Source: Thermoclostridium caenicola (GTDB lineage: Bacteria > Bacillota > Clostridia > DSM-8532). Taken from it: a stretch of DNA of 64,000 nucleotides. A program made the translations under genes and the position numbers. The stretch is from assembly GCF_900142095.1 (NCBI RefSeq), contig NZ_FQZP01000001.1, positions 95,093-159,092 on the forward strand, read 5' to 3'. Position 1 is the first letter of the stretch. Each line of letters opens with the position of its first letter. Shown one piece after another: positions 16,753-26,897 of this stretch. Under the pieces are notes generated by a model, which saw only the letters and a list, made by a program, of their open reading frames with translations, searched no databases and was not told the origin of the DNA.

Positions 16753-18356
16753 TTGGAAACCAAGAGAACATCATTGTGGTATCAGGGAAAACATGCATTA
16801 AGCCTGTTGCTTGTTTTGATCATGATTCTGACTATGCTGCCTGCTATTCCGGCAGTCGCAGACGATACGCCGGATGATGTGTACAGCGGAGAATTTATGG
16901 CCGAAAGCCAACAGGCAGATGGAGAATCACAGGATGATCCGGATGAAAGGAAGGCTTCTGACAATCCGGTGCTCACCACAAGCGCCGGAGAGACAGGAAA
17001 GGATACGCAGGAAGAGTATGATGAGGAAGTAACCACCTGTGATGCAATCGAGGTGAAAATAGAAAACCATGCAGCCGGCAACCTTGCCACGGAGATAGAA
17101 GCCTACCTTGACGCCATGGGCTGCCCTGATGCCTACGGTTGCATTTTCAGCCTCAAGGTTTCCGGCGGCGAACTCAGCAAAGCTGATCAGGATTACTTGC
17201 GCCAGACATTCTGGTACAAATGCGATTACCTGGAGGATGTCGATTTTTCAGATACCAGCCTGGCCTATGATGAGGGCATTGAAATGCGGCCGGGCCTTTT
17301 TGAAAGCACCTCCATCATAAAGATAAAGCTGCCCGATAACCTCACGGCAATCAGCGACGCCGCATTTTCCGGCTCCATTTTCCTGGCAATCGTTGAAATA
17401 CCCGAAAGCGTCACGTCCATCGGCGCCGGCGCCTTTTTGGGGTGTGAATGTCTACTCGCCATTGATCTGCCGGAGATGCCATACCTTTTACGGTCCGGGG
17501 CAATCAGCTGATCATCGGCAAGGAGGATATCCTTTCCCTGTATCCGGGGCAATCCCAGTTATATTTTATCATTGACTTTGACTCGGGATATATCCAGACA
17601 TACGATTACATAAGGGTTGATATTACCGGGGATGACTACGTACCCGGCAGCGACGCTTCCCTGGCAAGGCTTTTCTTTGGCTATGAAGCGGTAGATGGAT
17701 TCAGTCCTGATCAATACCTTTATGATATCATCGTACCCAGCGGTATGAAATTTGAGCATATCCCCATGTCCATCGGGCCCATTGCAAACGACGATAAAGC
17801 CCGCATCACCCTTTCTCCCCTGACAGAACTGCCGGGCAGCGTCGTCATTGAGGTTACAGCGGAAGACGGCATGACCAAAAGGGCCTATACCCTTTACTTT
17901 GCCCGTACCACCTATACGGTCACATTCAACAGCAACAGCGGGAATGCCGGAACCAGTCCCATCAGCATCACCGTACCCGAAGGCAGGAGCATTGGTCACC
18001 TTCCGCAACCGCCCGAACGCCCGGGTTATACCTTTATGGGCTGGAACACACAGGCCAACGGACGCGGTACGCCCTTTACCGAAAGCACGCCGGTGACTTC
18101 CGACATCACCGTCTATGCCCAATGGAAGGCAAATGCCTCCGGCGGCTCATCAGGAGGCGGTTCTTCCGGTAGTTCATCCTCCGGCGGCAGCGCTTCCGGC
18201 GGTAGTGGCATCCAAACGACTGTTTCCGGCGATGCGGCATCAGTGACATTCATGGTTCCCAAAGCGGCATTTGAAAAATCCGAAAATGGCAGCATCGGGC
18301 CCCTTACCCTCTCCTCGCCTGTGGCATCCATCACATTTGACGGCCAGCAATGTTAA
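16753..18356 (+). pseudogene. Secreted BspA-type leucine-rich repeat / InlB B-repeat protein, frameshifted
   Basis: Start TTG 16753 with AAGGAG 8 nt upstream. A signal peptide (LSLLLVLIMILTMLPAIPAVA) and an acidic stretch are followed by BspA-like LRR_5 repeats (LPDNLTAISDAAFSGS, IPESVTSIGAGAF). The frame then derails and stops at 17511. The next frame continues smoothly from about 17476 (DAIPFTVRGNQLIIGKED), through an InlB/Listeria-Bacteroides repeat (YTVTFNSNSGNAG to VYAQWK, about 17911-18125), a Gly/Ser linker and the beginning of another beta-domain, ending at 18356. One missing base near 17470-17478 explains the break. The last domain appears cut short, ending ASITFDGQQC. Confidence 0.8.
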
Positions 18357-20288
18357 GCATGCAAGAGTATACCTGATCCTGGGACTGATATTTGTCATCG
18401 TGTTTACCCATCTGCCCGTTGTCAATACCTTGAGCTACCATAGCCTTACCGGCGCTCCGGAAGCAACGGACGGGAAAATGGACTTGCAGATGGCTTCCCC
18501 TGCCCGGACAGTTGTGCTTGACGGCAAATGGGATTTTACTGGAAACATCTGATAATCACGGAAGGACAGGGAACACAACAGCCCGATTTCTTCATCGATG
18601 TCCCCGGTTACTGGTCCAGGCATAAAATAGACGGGATGTGGCTTCCGGCAAACGGTTATGCCAGCTATCGGCTTATCCTGCACGGGCTGAGCCATCCCTA
18701 TCCCGTTACGGTTTTTATCCCGGACTTCGGCAGTGCCTATCGCGTTTTCATAGACGGCATGCTTGCCGCAGAGAGCGGCCGTGTTTCGAATGATATTTCG
18801 GGCATTCATACCGTGCCTAAGGCAAAGCTCTATCCTGTGACACTGTCCGATTCGGAGGTCCACGAGGTTGTCATCGAGGTGGCGACCACACGTTTCTCCG
18901 GGCTGTACAAGGCTCCTGTGCTGAAGGATTACAACCAGGCCATTCAGTCAGACGCCACCCGAAACGGCATACGGTTTATCCTTTTTGGGACGGTCTTGTC
19001 CTCCTTCTTCATCCTGGTTGTCATCTATATGCTGTCTTTCCGGAATAACAGGCGTGCCGTGTGGCCTCCGGCCATGAGCTTTTTAATCATGCTGCGCATC
19101 ATGCTGACCACCGAGTTCTACAGCTTCTGGCAGGATACCGTATTCTTCAGCCTTTCTTACGAATCAACCAATGCACTGATGTTTCTGGTCACCTTCGCAC
19201 TTAACTTTCTGCTGATCTTCCTTGCCCAGGAGCAGTTCAGGGTATTCTTCTCCCGGAAGGAGAAGTGGAGCTTTTTCATTTACTATACGGTCATATACCT
19301 TGTTTATCTTCTTGTGCCCCGGGATGTCTACAACCGCTATCTGACGGTTCTGCTCCCTGTCGCTGTTTTTGCCCTGGAGACCCATTCTTTCTTTAAAGTG
19401 TATCTAAACTGTCATTATTTGGAAAAACATGGTCTCATCGCTTACTGGGGCATCATTCTTGGTATTTCCGGCCTGTTTATCGATTGCTATTATATCAACG
19501 GGAACATCTATCCCAATATGTCCCTGGCCATGCTGATCCTGCTCTCGGTGTGCCTGATGATCCAAAGCCTCGTATCCGCCCTGCGCATTGCCGGTGTATA
19601 TCGGGATCTGGCTGTATCATCCTACCAGTTGGAGATGGCAAAGAACCAGATCGCCATGCAGAAGGAGTATTATGATGCCATAAGTTTGCAAATAAACGAA
19701 ATCCGCGGGATAAAACACGATATGCGCCATTTTGTCGGGGCCATCAGAAGGCTATGCGACGAGGGAAGCTATCGGGAGTTGAATGCGTTCCTGGCCGAAT
19801 ACTCCGAAAAGACAGATACCGAACCGCTCCCCCATTATTGTGAAAATGTCGTCGCAAATTCCATCCTGGGCTATTACGCCCTGAAAGCCAGGGAAGCCGG
19901 CATTCCTTTCCGCTGTGCCTGCAGCATCCCAAAACATCTTTCCATGAGCGATATCGATCTCTGCATTGTATTGGGCAACGCCCTGGAAAACGCCATGGAA
20001 GCCTGTACCGCCCTGGACAAACCCCATGCGCGGTTCATATCCTCGGAAGCCAGATCGATGGACAACCAGCTGCTGATCAGGATCGAGAACGCATACAACG
20101 GTACCCTCAACATTCAGAACGGGCATTACCATTCAACCAAGGATGCCAAAACAAGAGGGATGGGCATGCAGAACATCAGAAAGGTTGTTGAGGCTTACGG
20201 AGGCTATGTCAAGGCAGAGCACGACGGCAAGGTTTTTACGCTCATGGCTGCATTCCCCTGCTCCGTGAAGAAAACATCAGACATCTGA
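18349..20288 (+). pseudogene. 7TM-type sensor histidine kinase with GHKL domain, frameshifted
   Basis: The N-terminal membrane segment VYLILGLIFVIVF starts at about 18364, and the protein continues to DGKWDF at 18537. There the frame is lost, because T4 at 18534-18537 lacks one T needed for DFYWKHL. From 18539 the second frame runs to 20288. It holds an extracellular jelly-roll region like 7TMR-DISMED2, seven membrane helices (about 18960-19600), a coiled coil, the H-box IKHDMRHF and an N-box NALENAMEA, as in AgrC/HPK10-type kinases. No start codon is in frame at the 5' end: either one further A is missing near 18354-18356 (giving MLKHARVYL), or a deletion joined it to the preceding gene. No response regulator is adjacent. 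Confidence 0.82.
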
Positions 20289-20350
20289 AAGGGAAATGTT
20301 GTATTTAATATTAAAATTCGGGCCAGAATGGTCGTCAGGAGGCTTACAGC

Positions 20351-20839
20351 ATGATCATTGCATATGAGTCAAAAACGGGTTTTACCAAGAAATATGCCGA
20401 TATGCTTTCGGAAAAGACCGGGTTTAAGGCTTACCGGGCAAAGGATCTTCCGCCGGCCATGAAGGATGAGCCCATCCTTTTCCTGGGCTGGATGAAGGCC
20501 GGCACCATACAGGGACTGAAAAGGGTCAGGAAGCATAACCTGAAAGCGGTTTGCGCCGTGGGCACTGCGCGTAGCGCCGAACCCAGTGAAGAAGCCGTCA
20601 TTGAGCGAAACGGCATAGAAGGCTTGCCCTTCTTCTATCTGCGCGGCGGATGCCTGCCTTTGAGGGAGCTTAAAGGCATGGACAAAATCATGCTCACTCT
20701 CTTTCTGAAAATGCTCAAAAACCGTAAAGAGAAGGATGAGGAGCTGGCAGAATACATTGACATCATCGAAAACGGCTTTGACGGCGTGCGGGAGGAAAAC
20801 CTGGAACCCGTGCTCCAATGGCTGCGCACAAGGGAGTAA
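20351..20839 (+). CDS. Flavodoxin-fold protein
   Basis: A 162-residue protein starting behind AGGAGG. The first strand and FMN phosphate loop resemble flavodoxins (IIAYESKTGFTKKYADML), and the middle strand PILFLGWMKAG fits the fold. The C-terminal part is helical and does not match classical flavodoxins, but YLRGGCLPL recalls menaquinone-type protoporphyrinogen-oxidase flavodoxins. Likely a cytosolic FMN-binding electron-transfer protein. The GNAT gene follows after 7 nt. Confidence 0.72.
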   Translation: MIIAYESKTGFTKKYADMLSEKTGFKAYRAKDLPPAMKDEPILFLGWMKAGTIQGLKRVRKHNLKAVCAVGTARSAEPSEEAVIERNGIEGLPFFYLRGGCLPLRELKGMDKIMLTLFLKMLKNRKEKDEELAEYIDIIENGFDGVREENLEPVLQWLRTRE

Positions 20840-20846
20840 AGCAGGC

Positions 20847-21311
20847 ATGATTCATACGAAGCGGCTTATCATTTACCCATTATCGGATGAAGAGATGCGG
20901 GAAGTGATCGGCAGGGAAACGAACGAAGTGCTGAAAGCCGCCTATTCGGAAATGCTTGCCGGTTGTCTGAGAAATCCTAAGCAGCGCATCTGGTATGCGC
21001 TGTGGGTGCTCCAGCTCAATGACGGCAGCAAAAAGACAGTCGGCAGTTTGTCTTTCAAGGGGCTTGATGAAAAAGGGATGGTCGAGATCGGTTACGGGAT
21101 GGATCCCGCGTACGAAGGAAAAGGCCTGATGACCGAGGCGGTATCCGCCGTCGTACGCTGGGCGTCGGAACAGCCGGGCGTATCATCCATAGAAGCGGAA
21201 ACAGAGCCGGACAACATCGCTTCCCAAAGGGTCCTTGAGAAGGCAGGTTTTGTTCCCAAGGGGGTTTTGGGTGCTGAGGGACCCAGATATGTCTGGAGAA
21301 AACCGGCATAA
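20847..21311 (+). CDS. GNAT-family N-acetyltransferase
   Basis: A 154-residue acetyltransferase of the RimJ/RimL-like group. It has MDPAYEGKGLMTEAVSAVVRWA (acetyl-CoA loop and helix) and ETEPDNIASQRVLEKAGF. The start at 20847 is chosen because it follows the flavodoxin-like stop with AAGGGAG about 10 nt upstream; the longer in-frame reading would overlap the preceding gene by more than 100 nt. Substrate unknown. Confidence 0.88.
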   Translation: MIHTKRLIIYPLSDEEMREVIGRETNEVLKAAYSEMLAGCLRNPKQRIWYALWVLQLNDGSKKTVGSLSFKGLDEKGMVEIGYGMDPAYEGKGLMTEAVSAVVRWASEQPGVSSIEAETEPDNIASQRVLEKAGFVPKGVLGAEGPRYVWRKPA

Positions 21312-21351
21312 AATCCGATACATGTCACAAAGGCATATGGAGGTGGCCTGA

Positions 21352-21705
21352 ATGAATGAAGTCGATAAGTACATCGCAGGTTTCCCCGGGGACATTCAGG
21401 AAAGGTTGTGCGCCATAAGAAAGATTATCCTTGAACTGGCACCACAGGCTACCGAAAGAATCTGCATGAGGATGCCCACATATGATCTCCATGGCAAATG
21501 GCTGGTTCATTTTGCCGCGTTCAAGAATCACATCGGGTTCTATCCGCAGCCGGAAGGCATAACCGCCTTTAAGGAAAAGCTGTCCGGCTATAAAACTTCG
21601 AAAGGTGCCGTGCAATTTCCGCACAATAAACCGCTTCCAACAGATCTAATCCGTGAAATCGTCAAGTTCAGGGTAGAGACTCAACCCAGACCGGCTACCC
21701 GTTAG
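21352..21705 (+). CDS. DUF1801 / YdhG-like small protein
   Basis: A 117-residue protein matching the DUF1801 pattern: YIAGFPGDIQERLCAIRKII, MRMPTYDLHGKWLVHFAAFKNHIGFYP and KGAVQFPHNKPLP. The fold is known in YdhG/Fra-like proteins, some described as iron chaperones in Bacillus; the function here is not established. Start at ATG 21352 behind GGAGG. It is the last gene before a strong terminator. Confidence 0.85.
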   Translation: MNEVDKYIAGFPGDIQERLCAIRKIILELAPQATERICMRMPTYDLHGKWLVHFAAFKNHIGFYPQPEGITAFKEKLSGYKTSKGAVQFPHNKPLPTDLIREIVKFRVETQPRPATR

Positions 21706-21720
21706 CCTCCGGTAAAGCGG

Positions 21721-21760
21721 CAAGGCACCCTGCATTTACTTATGCAGGGTGCCTTGCTTT
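21721..21760. terminator. Strong intrinsic terminator
   Basis: CAAGGCACCCTGCAT (21721-21735) pairs perfectly with 21742-21756, followed by CTTTATT. It sits between convergent genes and may serve both strands. Confidence 0.9.
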
Positions 21761-21769
21761 ATTGCGGAA

Positions 21770-22233
21770 TCATGGCAATACCGTTTCATCCTGCTGCGGC
21801 ATGGATACATATCGGGCTCCTTTGTCCGCAAACAGCGGGACGGTAGAGGATTTAAACACCAGGGTATTGTCGTCGACAACCTCAAAACGGGCGATGACCT
21901 CCCCGTTCCTGACGCCGAAGGCAGCTTCTCCATGTTCGCTGTCTATTTTGGCGCAGATCAGCAGTTCCCCGTTTTAAAGGCATAGGTGCAAGGCGGCGGC
22001 ATATAGCTGCTTATCAGCGCTGTGCCGAGTTCTGCGGAGCCATTCTTATACAGCGTCACCGACATCATGCGCGCCAGTTTATCCCGCTCGGTGGCATTTT
22101 CAAGCACATACTGTTTGGATACAGCGGGTGTTCTGCCTGTTACCAGGTAAAATGCCAGTCCTATGCCCAGCACAGCTGTCAAAGCGATTGCCGCAATGAT
22201 AATGGTTCTGGTCTGCTTGCTCAGTTTCTGCAT
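21770..22233 (-). pseudogene. Small single-pass membrane protein, frameshifted, end of the pho operon
   Basis: Starts at 22233 behind GGGGAGG, with one membrane segment (IIIAAIALTAVLGIGLAFYLV). The frame stops at 21958 after YAFKTGNC. Inserting one A into the A4 run (plus-strand T4 at 21972-21975) restores YAFKNGELLICAKIDSEHG and a continuous protein of about 154 residues ending at 21770. It lies downstream of phoR in the same direction, with about 92 nt between. No recognised domain beyond the anchor and a likely small extracellular beta domain. Confidence 0.65.
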
Positions 22234-22325
22234 GAGTTAACCTCCCCTTTCGTTCTGCCGAAAACGTCAAGCTCTCCTCTGGAATACGTACCAGGTTCCT
22301 TACGTGAGCAGCCCGGCATATGGCC

Positions 22326-23999
22326 TTACAGCTGATGGAGACGTTTGAACAGTATATGGACGCAGGTGCCCTTCCCCACTTCGCTCTCAAGCCTGATGTC
22401 CGCATCGTGGACCGCGGCAATATGCTTGACGATGGAAAGCCCCAGGCCTGTACCGCCGGTGGCTTTGGAATGGCTCTTGTCCACCCGGTAGAAGCGTTCA
22501 AAAACATGAGGCTGATGCTCTTCCGGGATGCCTATGCCGGTATCGCACACCGACAGGACAATGCTGTTATCTCTTTGAGCTACGCTAATCCTGACGGCTC
22601 CTCCTCTGTCGGTGTATTTCACGGCGTTGTCCACCAGGTTGGCGATCATCTCATTGAGCAGTGCCGGATAACCGTAAACCGACAGGTCCATCCCATCCAC
22701 CGAAAGAATGATGCCTTTCTCTTCGGCACGGGGCATAAAATGCCTTGCCACGCTTTGCGCCATCTGAAGAAGATCCACCTCGGTCTTTTCGCCCAAACCT
22801 TTATGTTCATCCAGGCGCGACAGTTCCAGGATATCGTTCACCAGGGCAATCAGGCGGTTTGCCTCGTCGCAGATACGCGCGGCGAAGGCCTTCATATCCT
22901 CAGGTCTGGCCAGGCCGTCCCGCATGATTTCCGCATACCCTGAAATGGAGGTGAGCGGGGTTTTCAGTTCATGGGAAACATTGGCGGTGAACTCTCTGCG
23001 GCTCATTTCTGCGGTATACCTGTCGGTAATATCCAGCATGAGCAGCACAACATCGGTGGCCGAACCGTTTTGTGCAACCGGGCTTGCCAGCACCTGGTAA
23101 TGCCGCCCGTTCCTTTCGAACACGGCGTCGGCGCTTGATCCCCGGTGGGCGCTTTCAATGGCCTCTTTTACCAAAGCGTCGCGAACAAGGGCCAGGATGC
23201 TGCTGCCTGCCATCCTGCCGGCTTCCACGCCGAAAATCCTGCCTGCGCTTGCGTTCATGGATATCACATGGCTGTTCGCATCCAATAGGATCAGGCCCTC
23301 CCGCATGTTTTCGGTGACAGCGGAAAGCTCATGCTGCTTTTCCGCAAGGGCTTTCATCTGCATGGCAATCTGTTTTTTCTGGCGATCCAGGCGCAATAGC
23401 AGCGGGGACAATTCATCATAGACATCGTTCTCCAAGGGGGCATCCAGATTGAGCGTATTGATGGGGGTCACGATACGCCAGGAAACCAGGCGCGCAATCA
23501 CCAGCGAAACAACAGCAACGCCGGACATGATAAGGAGCAGCAGGGGTGCAATCCGCAGGAAAATGCCCAAAACGGAGCTTCGCGTATTGGACAGTCTCAG
23601 CACATTCCCGTCGGGAGTCATTACCGCATAGTAAAAGGTCGTTTCGGCAAGGGTGCTGGAATACCTCCGGCTTTCGCCGCTTCCGGTTTTAAGGGCTTCG
23701 TTCACTTCCGGTCGGTGGTAATGATTATCCAGTCCGGAGGCTTTTTTGGAGCTGTCGTAGAGCACGGTGCCATCGGCGGCCACCAGCGTTACCCGGTTTG
23801 GGGAGGCGAACCCTTCAAAATAGGCAAGTTCAGATTCCGCACGGGAAAGGCCGTGGAGGATGTATGCTGCTTCTGAACGCAGTTCTTCTGTCATACGCAT
23901 TTCATAAACATAATACACGGACAGGGTGATTAACAGGGCAGCCAGGATCATCGCCGAAAGCGCTGTCAGAAAAATCCCCCGAAAAATACGCTTAGTCAT
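22326..23999 (-). CDS. phoR: Phosphate-regulon sensor histidine kinase PhoR
   Basis: About 557 residues. Two membrane helices (near residues 7-29 and 150-175) bracket an extracellular sensor region. Then come a HAMP-like linker, a PAS domain (NMREGLILLDANSHVISMN), the H-box SHELKTPLTSISGYAE and the catalytic ATPase boxes (NLVDNAVKYT; DTGIGIP; GTGLGLSIVKH). It phosphorylates PhoB under phosphate limitation. The start at 23999 overlaps the phoB stop by 8 nt with GGAGG upstream, indicating translational coupling. Confidence 0.93.
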   Translation of the reverse strand: MTKRIFRGIFLTALSAMILAALLITLSVYYVYEMRMTEELRSEAAYILHGLSRAESELAYFEGFASPNRVTLVAADGTVLYDSSKKASGLDNHYHRPEVNEALKTGSGESRRYSSTLAETTFYYAVMTPDGNVLRLSNTRSSVLGIFLRIAPLLLLIMSGVAVVSLVIARLVSWRIVTPINTLNLDAPLENDVYDELSPLLLRLDRQKKQIAMQMKALAEKQHELSAVTENMREGLILLDANSHVISMNASAGRIFGVEAGRMAGSSILALVRDALVKEAIESAHRGSSADAVFERNGRHYQVLASPVAQNGSATDVVLLMLDITDRYTAEMSRREFTANVSHELKTPLTSISGYAEIMRDGLARPEDMKAFAARICDEANRLIALVNDILELSRLDEHKGLGEKTEVDLLQMAQSVARHFMPRAEEKGIILSVDGMDLSVYGYPALLNEMIANLVDNAVKYTDRGGAVRISVAQRDNSIVLSVCDTGIGIPEEHQPHVFERFYRVDKSHSKATGGTGLGLSIVKHIAAVHDADIRLESEVGKGTCVHILFKRLHQL

Positions 24000-24672
24000 G
24001 GCTTCTGCCTCCAAACCTGTAGCCGACGCCGCGCACGGTTTCGATCAGCTCCCCGCAGCATCCAAGTTTTGTGCGCAGTGTCTGTATATGGACATCCACC
24101 GTACGGGAGCTGCCGTCATAACTGTAATCCCATACCCTCTCCAGGAGCTGATCACGGGTCAGAACCATTCCCCTGTTTTCCATGAGTATCCGAAGCAGTT
24201 CGTATTCCTTGAGGGTCAGGGAAACCTCAGCTCCTTCCACCGTAACCCTGTGCGCCTTTTTATCCAGCACCAGGGTGCCGACCGAAAGCTTTTCTTCGTC
24301 TGGTTTTCCCGGTTTTCTCCTGAGCCTTGCCTTGATGCGCGCCACCAGTTCAGCCATGCCGAAGGGCTTTGCAATATAGTCATCCGCACCGAGATCCAGC
24401 CCAAGCACCTTGTCGAATTCGCTACCCCTGGCCGTGATCATGATGACCGGGATCTCTGAAGACCTTTCATCGGAACGCAGGCGCTTCAGGATGGCCAGTC
24501 CGTCCTCCCGGGGCAGCATGATATCCAGCAGGATGAGTTCCGGAAGCTGCTCCTCCATGGCGGACCAGAATGCGGTTGCGTCCGGAAATCCCACGGCCGG
24601 AAGCCCTACCTGTGACAGGGTATACACCACAAGTTCCCGTATGTTTTCATCATCCTCCACATAATAGATCAT
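23992..24672 (-). CDS. phoB: Phosphate-regulon response regulator PhoB/PhoP
   Basis: A 226-residue OmpR-family regulator. The receiver domain has the acidic pair (VEDDEN), the phosphoacceptor D in LILLDIML and K in IAKPFG. The C-terminal winged helix contains LTLKEYELLRILMENRG and TVDVHIQTLRTKLG. It overlaps phoU by 4 nt and phoR by 8 nt. It should bind the Pho-box repeats upstream of pstS, which would make the whole operon autoregulated. Confidence 0.93.
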   Translation of the reverse strand: MIYYVEDDENIRELVVYTLSQVGLPAVGFPDATAFWSAMEEQLPELILLDIMLPREDGLAILKRLRSDERSSEIPVIMITARGSEFDKVLGLDLGADDYIAKPFGMAELVARIKARLRRKPGKPDEEKLSVGTLVLDKKAHRVTVEGAEVSLTLKEYELLRILMENRGMVLTRDQLLERVWDYSYDGSSRTVDVHIQTLRTKLGCCGELIETVRGVGYRFGGRSHD

Positions 24673-25328
24673 GAGAGATACTCCCCTTTATGCCGACCTG
24701 TAATGGAATATTCCACCCATTCGGCGATGTTCTGGGCATGGTCGCCAATACGTTCAAAGTACTTGGCAATCATCAGAAGGTCCATGGCCTGCGTACCGCA
24801 GGCCGCGTCTCTTCGTATGAGTTCTATGAGTTCATTTTTGATGATGTCGAACAGGTCATCAATGATGTCGTCCATGGCGATAATCTTGCAGACAAGCTCC
24901 AAATCCTTGGCTACAAAGGCGTCAAGGCTTCCGGTGACCATATTGGCGGCGGTATCGGCCATCAGCGGAAGATGCTCCAGTTTTTTGATATAGGGCGCGC
25001 CGGAAAGATGAACCACGATTTCGGAAATATCGGCCGCCTGATCGCCAATGCGCTCCATATCTGTGATCATCTTCATGGCTGCCGAAATGAGCCTTAAGTC
25101 CCCGGCAACCGGTTGCTGCTGAAGCAACAGCTTCAGGCACAGCGCCTCGATATCGCGTTCCATCTGATCTATCTCGTTATCAAACCTGATGGCAGCCCTG
25201 GCTGCATCCACATCCTGCTTCAACAGCGCCTGTGTTGCGTTCTTAATGGACAGCTCAATGAGGGCTCCCATTTTCAAAAGTTCCCTGTTCAGCAGGCCCA
25301 GTTGCTCTTCAAACCGGTTTCTCATCAT
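24669..25328 (-). CDS. phoU: Phosphate transport regulator PhoU
   Basis: A 219-residue all-helical protein with two PhoU repeats, each with a metal-binding signature ([11 protein letters not shown] and [12 protein letters not shown]). It links PstSCAB transport status to PhoR signalling and is peripheral to the membrane. It overlaps pstB by 4 nt (ATGA) and has GGGAGG before the start. Confidence 0.95.
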   Translation of the reverse strand: MMRNRFEEQLGLLNRELLKMGALIELSIKNATQALLKQDVDAARAAIRFDNEIDQMERDIEALCLKLLLQQQPVAGDLRLISAAMKMITDMERIGDQAADISEIVVHLSGAPYIKKLEHLPLMADTAANMVTGSLDAFVAKDLELVCKIIAMDDIIDDLFDIIKNELIELIRRDAACGTQAMDLLMIAKYFERIGDHAQNIAEWVEYSITGRHKGEYLS

Positions 25329-26074
25329 CCGAACCTCCCTGTGATATAGTTCTCGGTGCGTTTATCCCGGGGCAGAGAGAACAACTTTTCGGTATCGCCG
25401 TATTCCACGAGCTCGCCAAGGAGAAAAAACGCTGTCCTGTCGGAGATTCTCGCGGCCTGCTGCATGTTATGGGTCACTATGATGATAGTATAATTCTGTT
25501 TGAGCGACACAACAAGGTCCTCTATCCTGGATGTGGAGATGGGGTCGAGAGCGCTGGTAGGCTCATCCATGAGCAGCACCTCCGGCTCCACAGCCAGGGC
25601 CCTGGCGATGCACAGCCGCTGCTGCTGCCCGCCGGAAAGCCTCAGAGCATCCTTTTTCAGGCAGTCTTTCAGTTCATCCCAGATGGCGGCAGCCCTCAGC
25701 GATCGTTCCACGATATCATCCAGCCGGGCCTTTCCGCGGATACCATGAGTGCGCGGGCCGAATGCAACATTGTCATAAACGCTCATGGGAAACGGATTGG
25801 GTTTTTGGAATACCATTCCCACCCGCCTGCGCAGAAGTGAAGTGTCCATGCCGCCATACACGTCCTGGCCGTCCAACAGCACCCGTCCTGTTATCCTGCA
25901 GCCTTCCACCAGGTCGTTCATCCGATTCAGCGTTTTGAGCAATGTGCTCTTGCCACAGCCGGACGGCCCGATCAAAGCCGTGATTTTAAGCGCTTCTATG
26001 GACAGGCTCACATGCTTCAATGCATGATGTGATCCGTACCATAGGTTGAGATTCTCAATTTCAAATTTGGCCAT
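25325..26074 (-). CDS. pstB: Phosphate ABC transporter ATP-binding protein PstB
   Basis: About 249 residues. Walker [11 protein letters not shown]-loop in [11 protein letters not shown], signature LSGGQQQR, Walker [14 protein letters not shown] and H-loop VTHNMQQ are all present. It energises PstSCA phosphate uptake. ATG 26074 is preferred because AAGGAGG lies immediately upstream; the frame extends to a TTG at 26089. It overlaps the end of pstA by 14 nt. Confidence 0.96.
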   Translation of the reverse strand: MAKFEIENLNLWYGSHHALKHVSLSIEALKITALIGPSGCGKSTLLKTLNRMNDLVEGCRITGRVLLDGQDVYGGMDTSLLRRRVGMVFQKPNPFPMSVYDNVAFGPRTHGIRGKARLDDIVERSLRAAAIWDELKDCLKKDALRLSGGQQQRLCIARALAVEPEVLLMDEPTSALDPISTSRIEDLVVSLKQNYTIIIVTHNMQQAARISDRTAFFLLGELVEYGDTEKLFSLPRDKRTENYITGRFG

Positions 26075-26897
26075 TGCTCCTCCTTCCAAGCCTTCCTGCT
26101 GTCCAGGCCGACAATGCGTTTATCCCTGCAACCGTCGCCAACAGGACGACCGCTGTGGCATAAGCCTCTTCGATGTGCAAGCCTTCACTGGCAAGCGAGT
26201 ACATGTGTACTGAAAGGGTCCGTGCGGAATCCAACAGGTTCTCGGCAGCCTCCGGCACAGTACCTGCCGTGTAGATGAGGGCAGCTGTTTCTCCCACGAT
26301 GCGTCCGATCCCCAGTATGACACCGGCAAGAATGCCCGGAGCAGCTGAAGGAAGCACGATCTTTAACGTGGTCCGGAGCCTGCCCGCTCCCAATCCAAAG
26401 CTCCCTTCCCGGTAGGCATCAGGGACCGCCAGGAGTGCTTCCTCGGTGGTACGCATGATGAGCGGCAGTATCATGATGGACAGGGTCAGTGCCCCAGCCA
26501 TCAGGGACAGATTCATCCTGAGCGTTACCACGAAGAACAGCGCACCGAACAACCCATATATGATGGAGGGAATGCCTGAAAGGGTTTCCGCCGTGAGGCG
26601 CACCACCTTGACCAGCCTGCTGCTGCGCTTTGCGTATTCCGAAAGGTAAATGGCGGCTCCAACCCCCAGGGGGACTGCGAAGGCAAGGGACAAAACGGTC
26701 ATGTACAGGGTATTGATCAGCGCAGGTGTCAACGATACATTCTCCGAATTATATTCCCAGGCAAAGAGCGCGGGAGACAGATGGGGTATCCCCCTGACGA
26801 GAATGTACCCCATGATGAAGAGCAACACCGTCATGGAAAAAGATGCTCCTGCATAAACCAACAGGCGGGCCGCAAAGGATTTTGCTCTGGCACTCAT
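26061..26897 (-). CDS. pstA: Phosphate ABC transporter permease PstA
   Basis: A 278-residue integral membrane protein with about six helices and the EAA-type loop ([21 protein letters not shown]) that contacts Pst[11 protein letters not shown] is a typical PstA/PstC segment. It overlaps pstC by 4 nt. Confidence 0.95.
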   Translation of the reverse strand: MSARAKSFAARLLVYAGASFSMTVLLFIMGYILVRGIPHLSPALFAWEYNSENVSLTPALINTLYMTVLSLAFAVPLGVGAAIYLSEYAKRSSRLVKVVRLTAETLSGIPSIIYGLFGALFFVVTLRMNLSLMAGALTLSIMILPLIMRTTEEALLAVPDAYREGSFGLGAGRLRTTLKIVLPSAAPGILAGVILGIGRIVGETAALIYTAGTVPEAAENLLDSARTLSVHMYSLASEGLHIEEAYATAVVLLATVAGINALSAWTAGRLGRRSNGQI

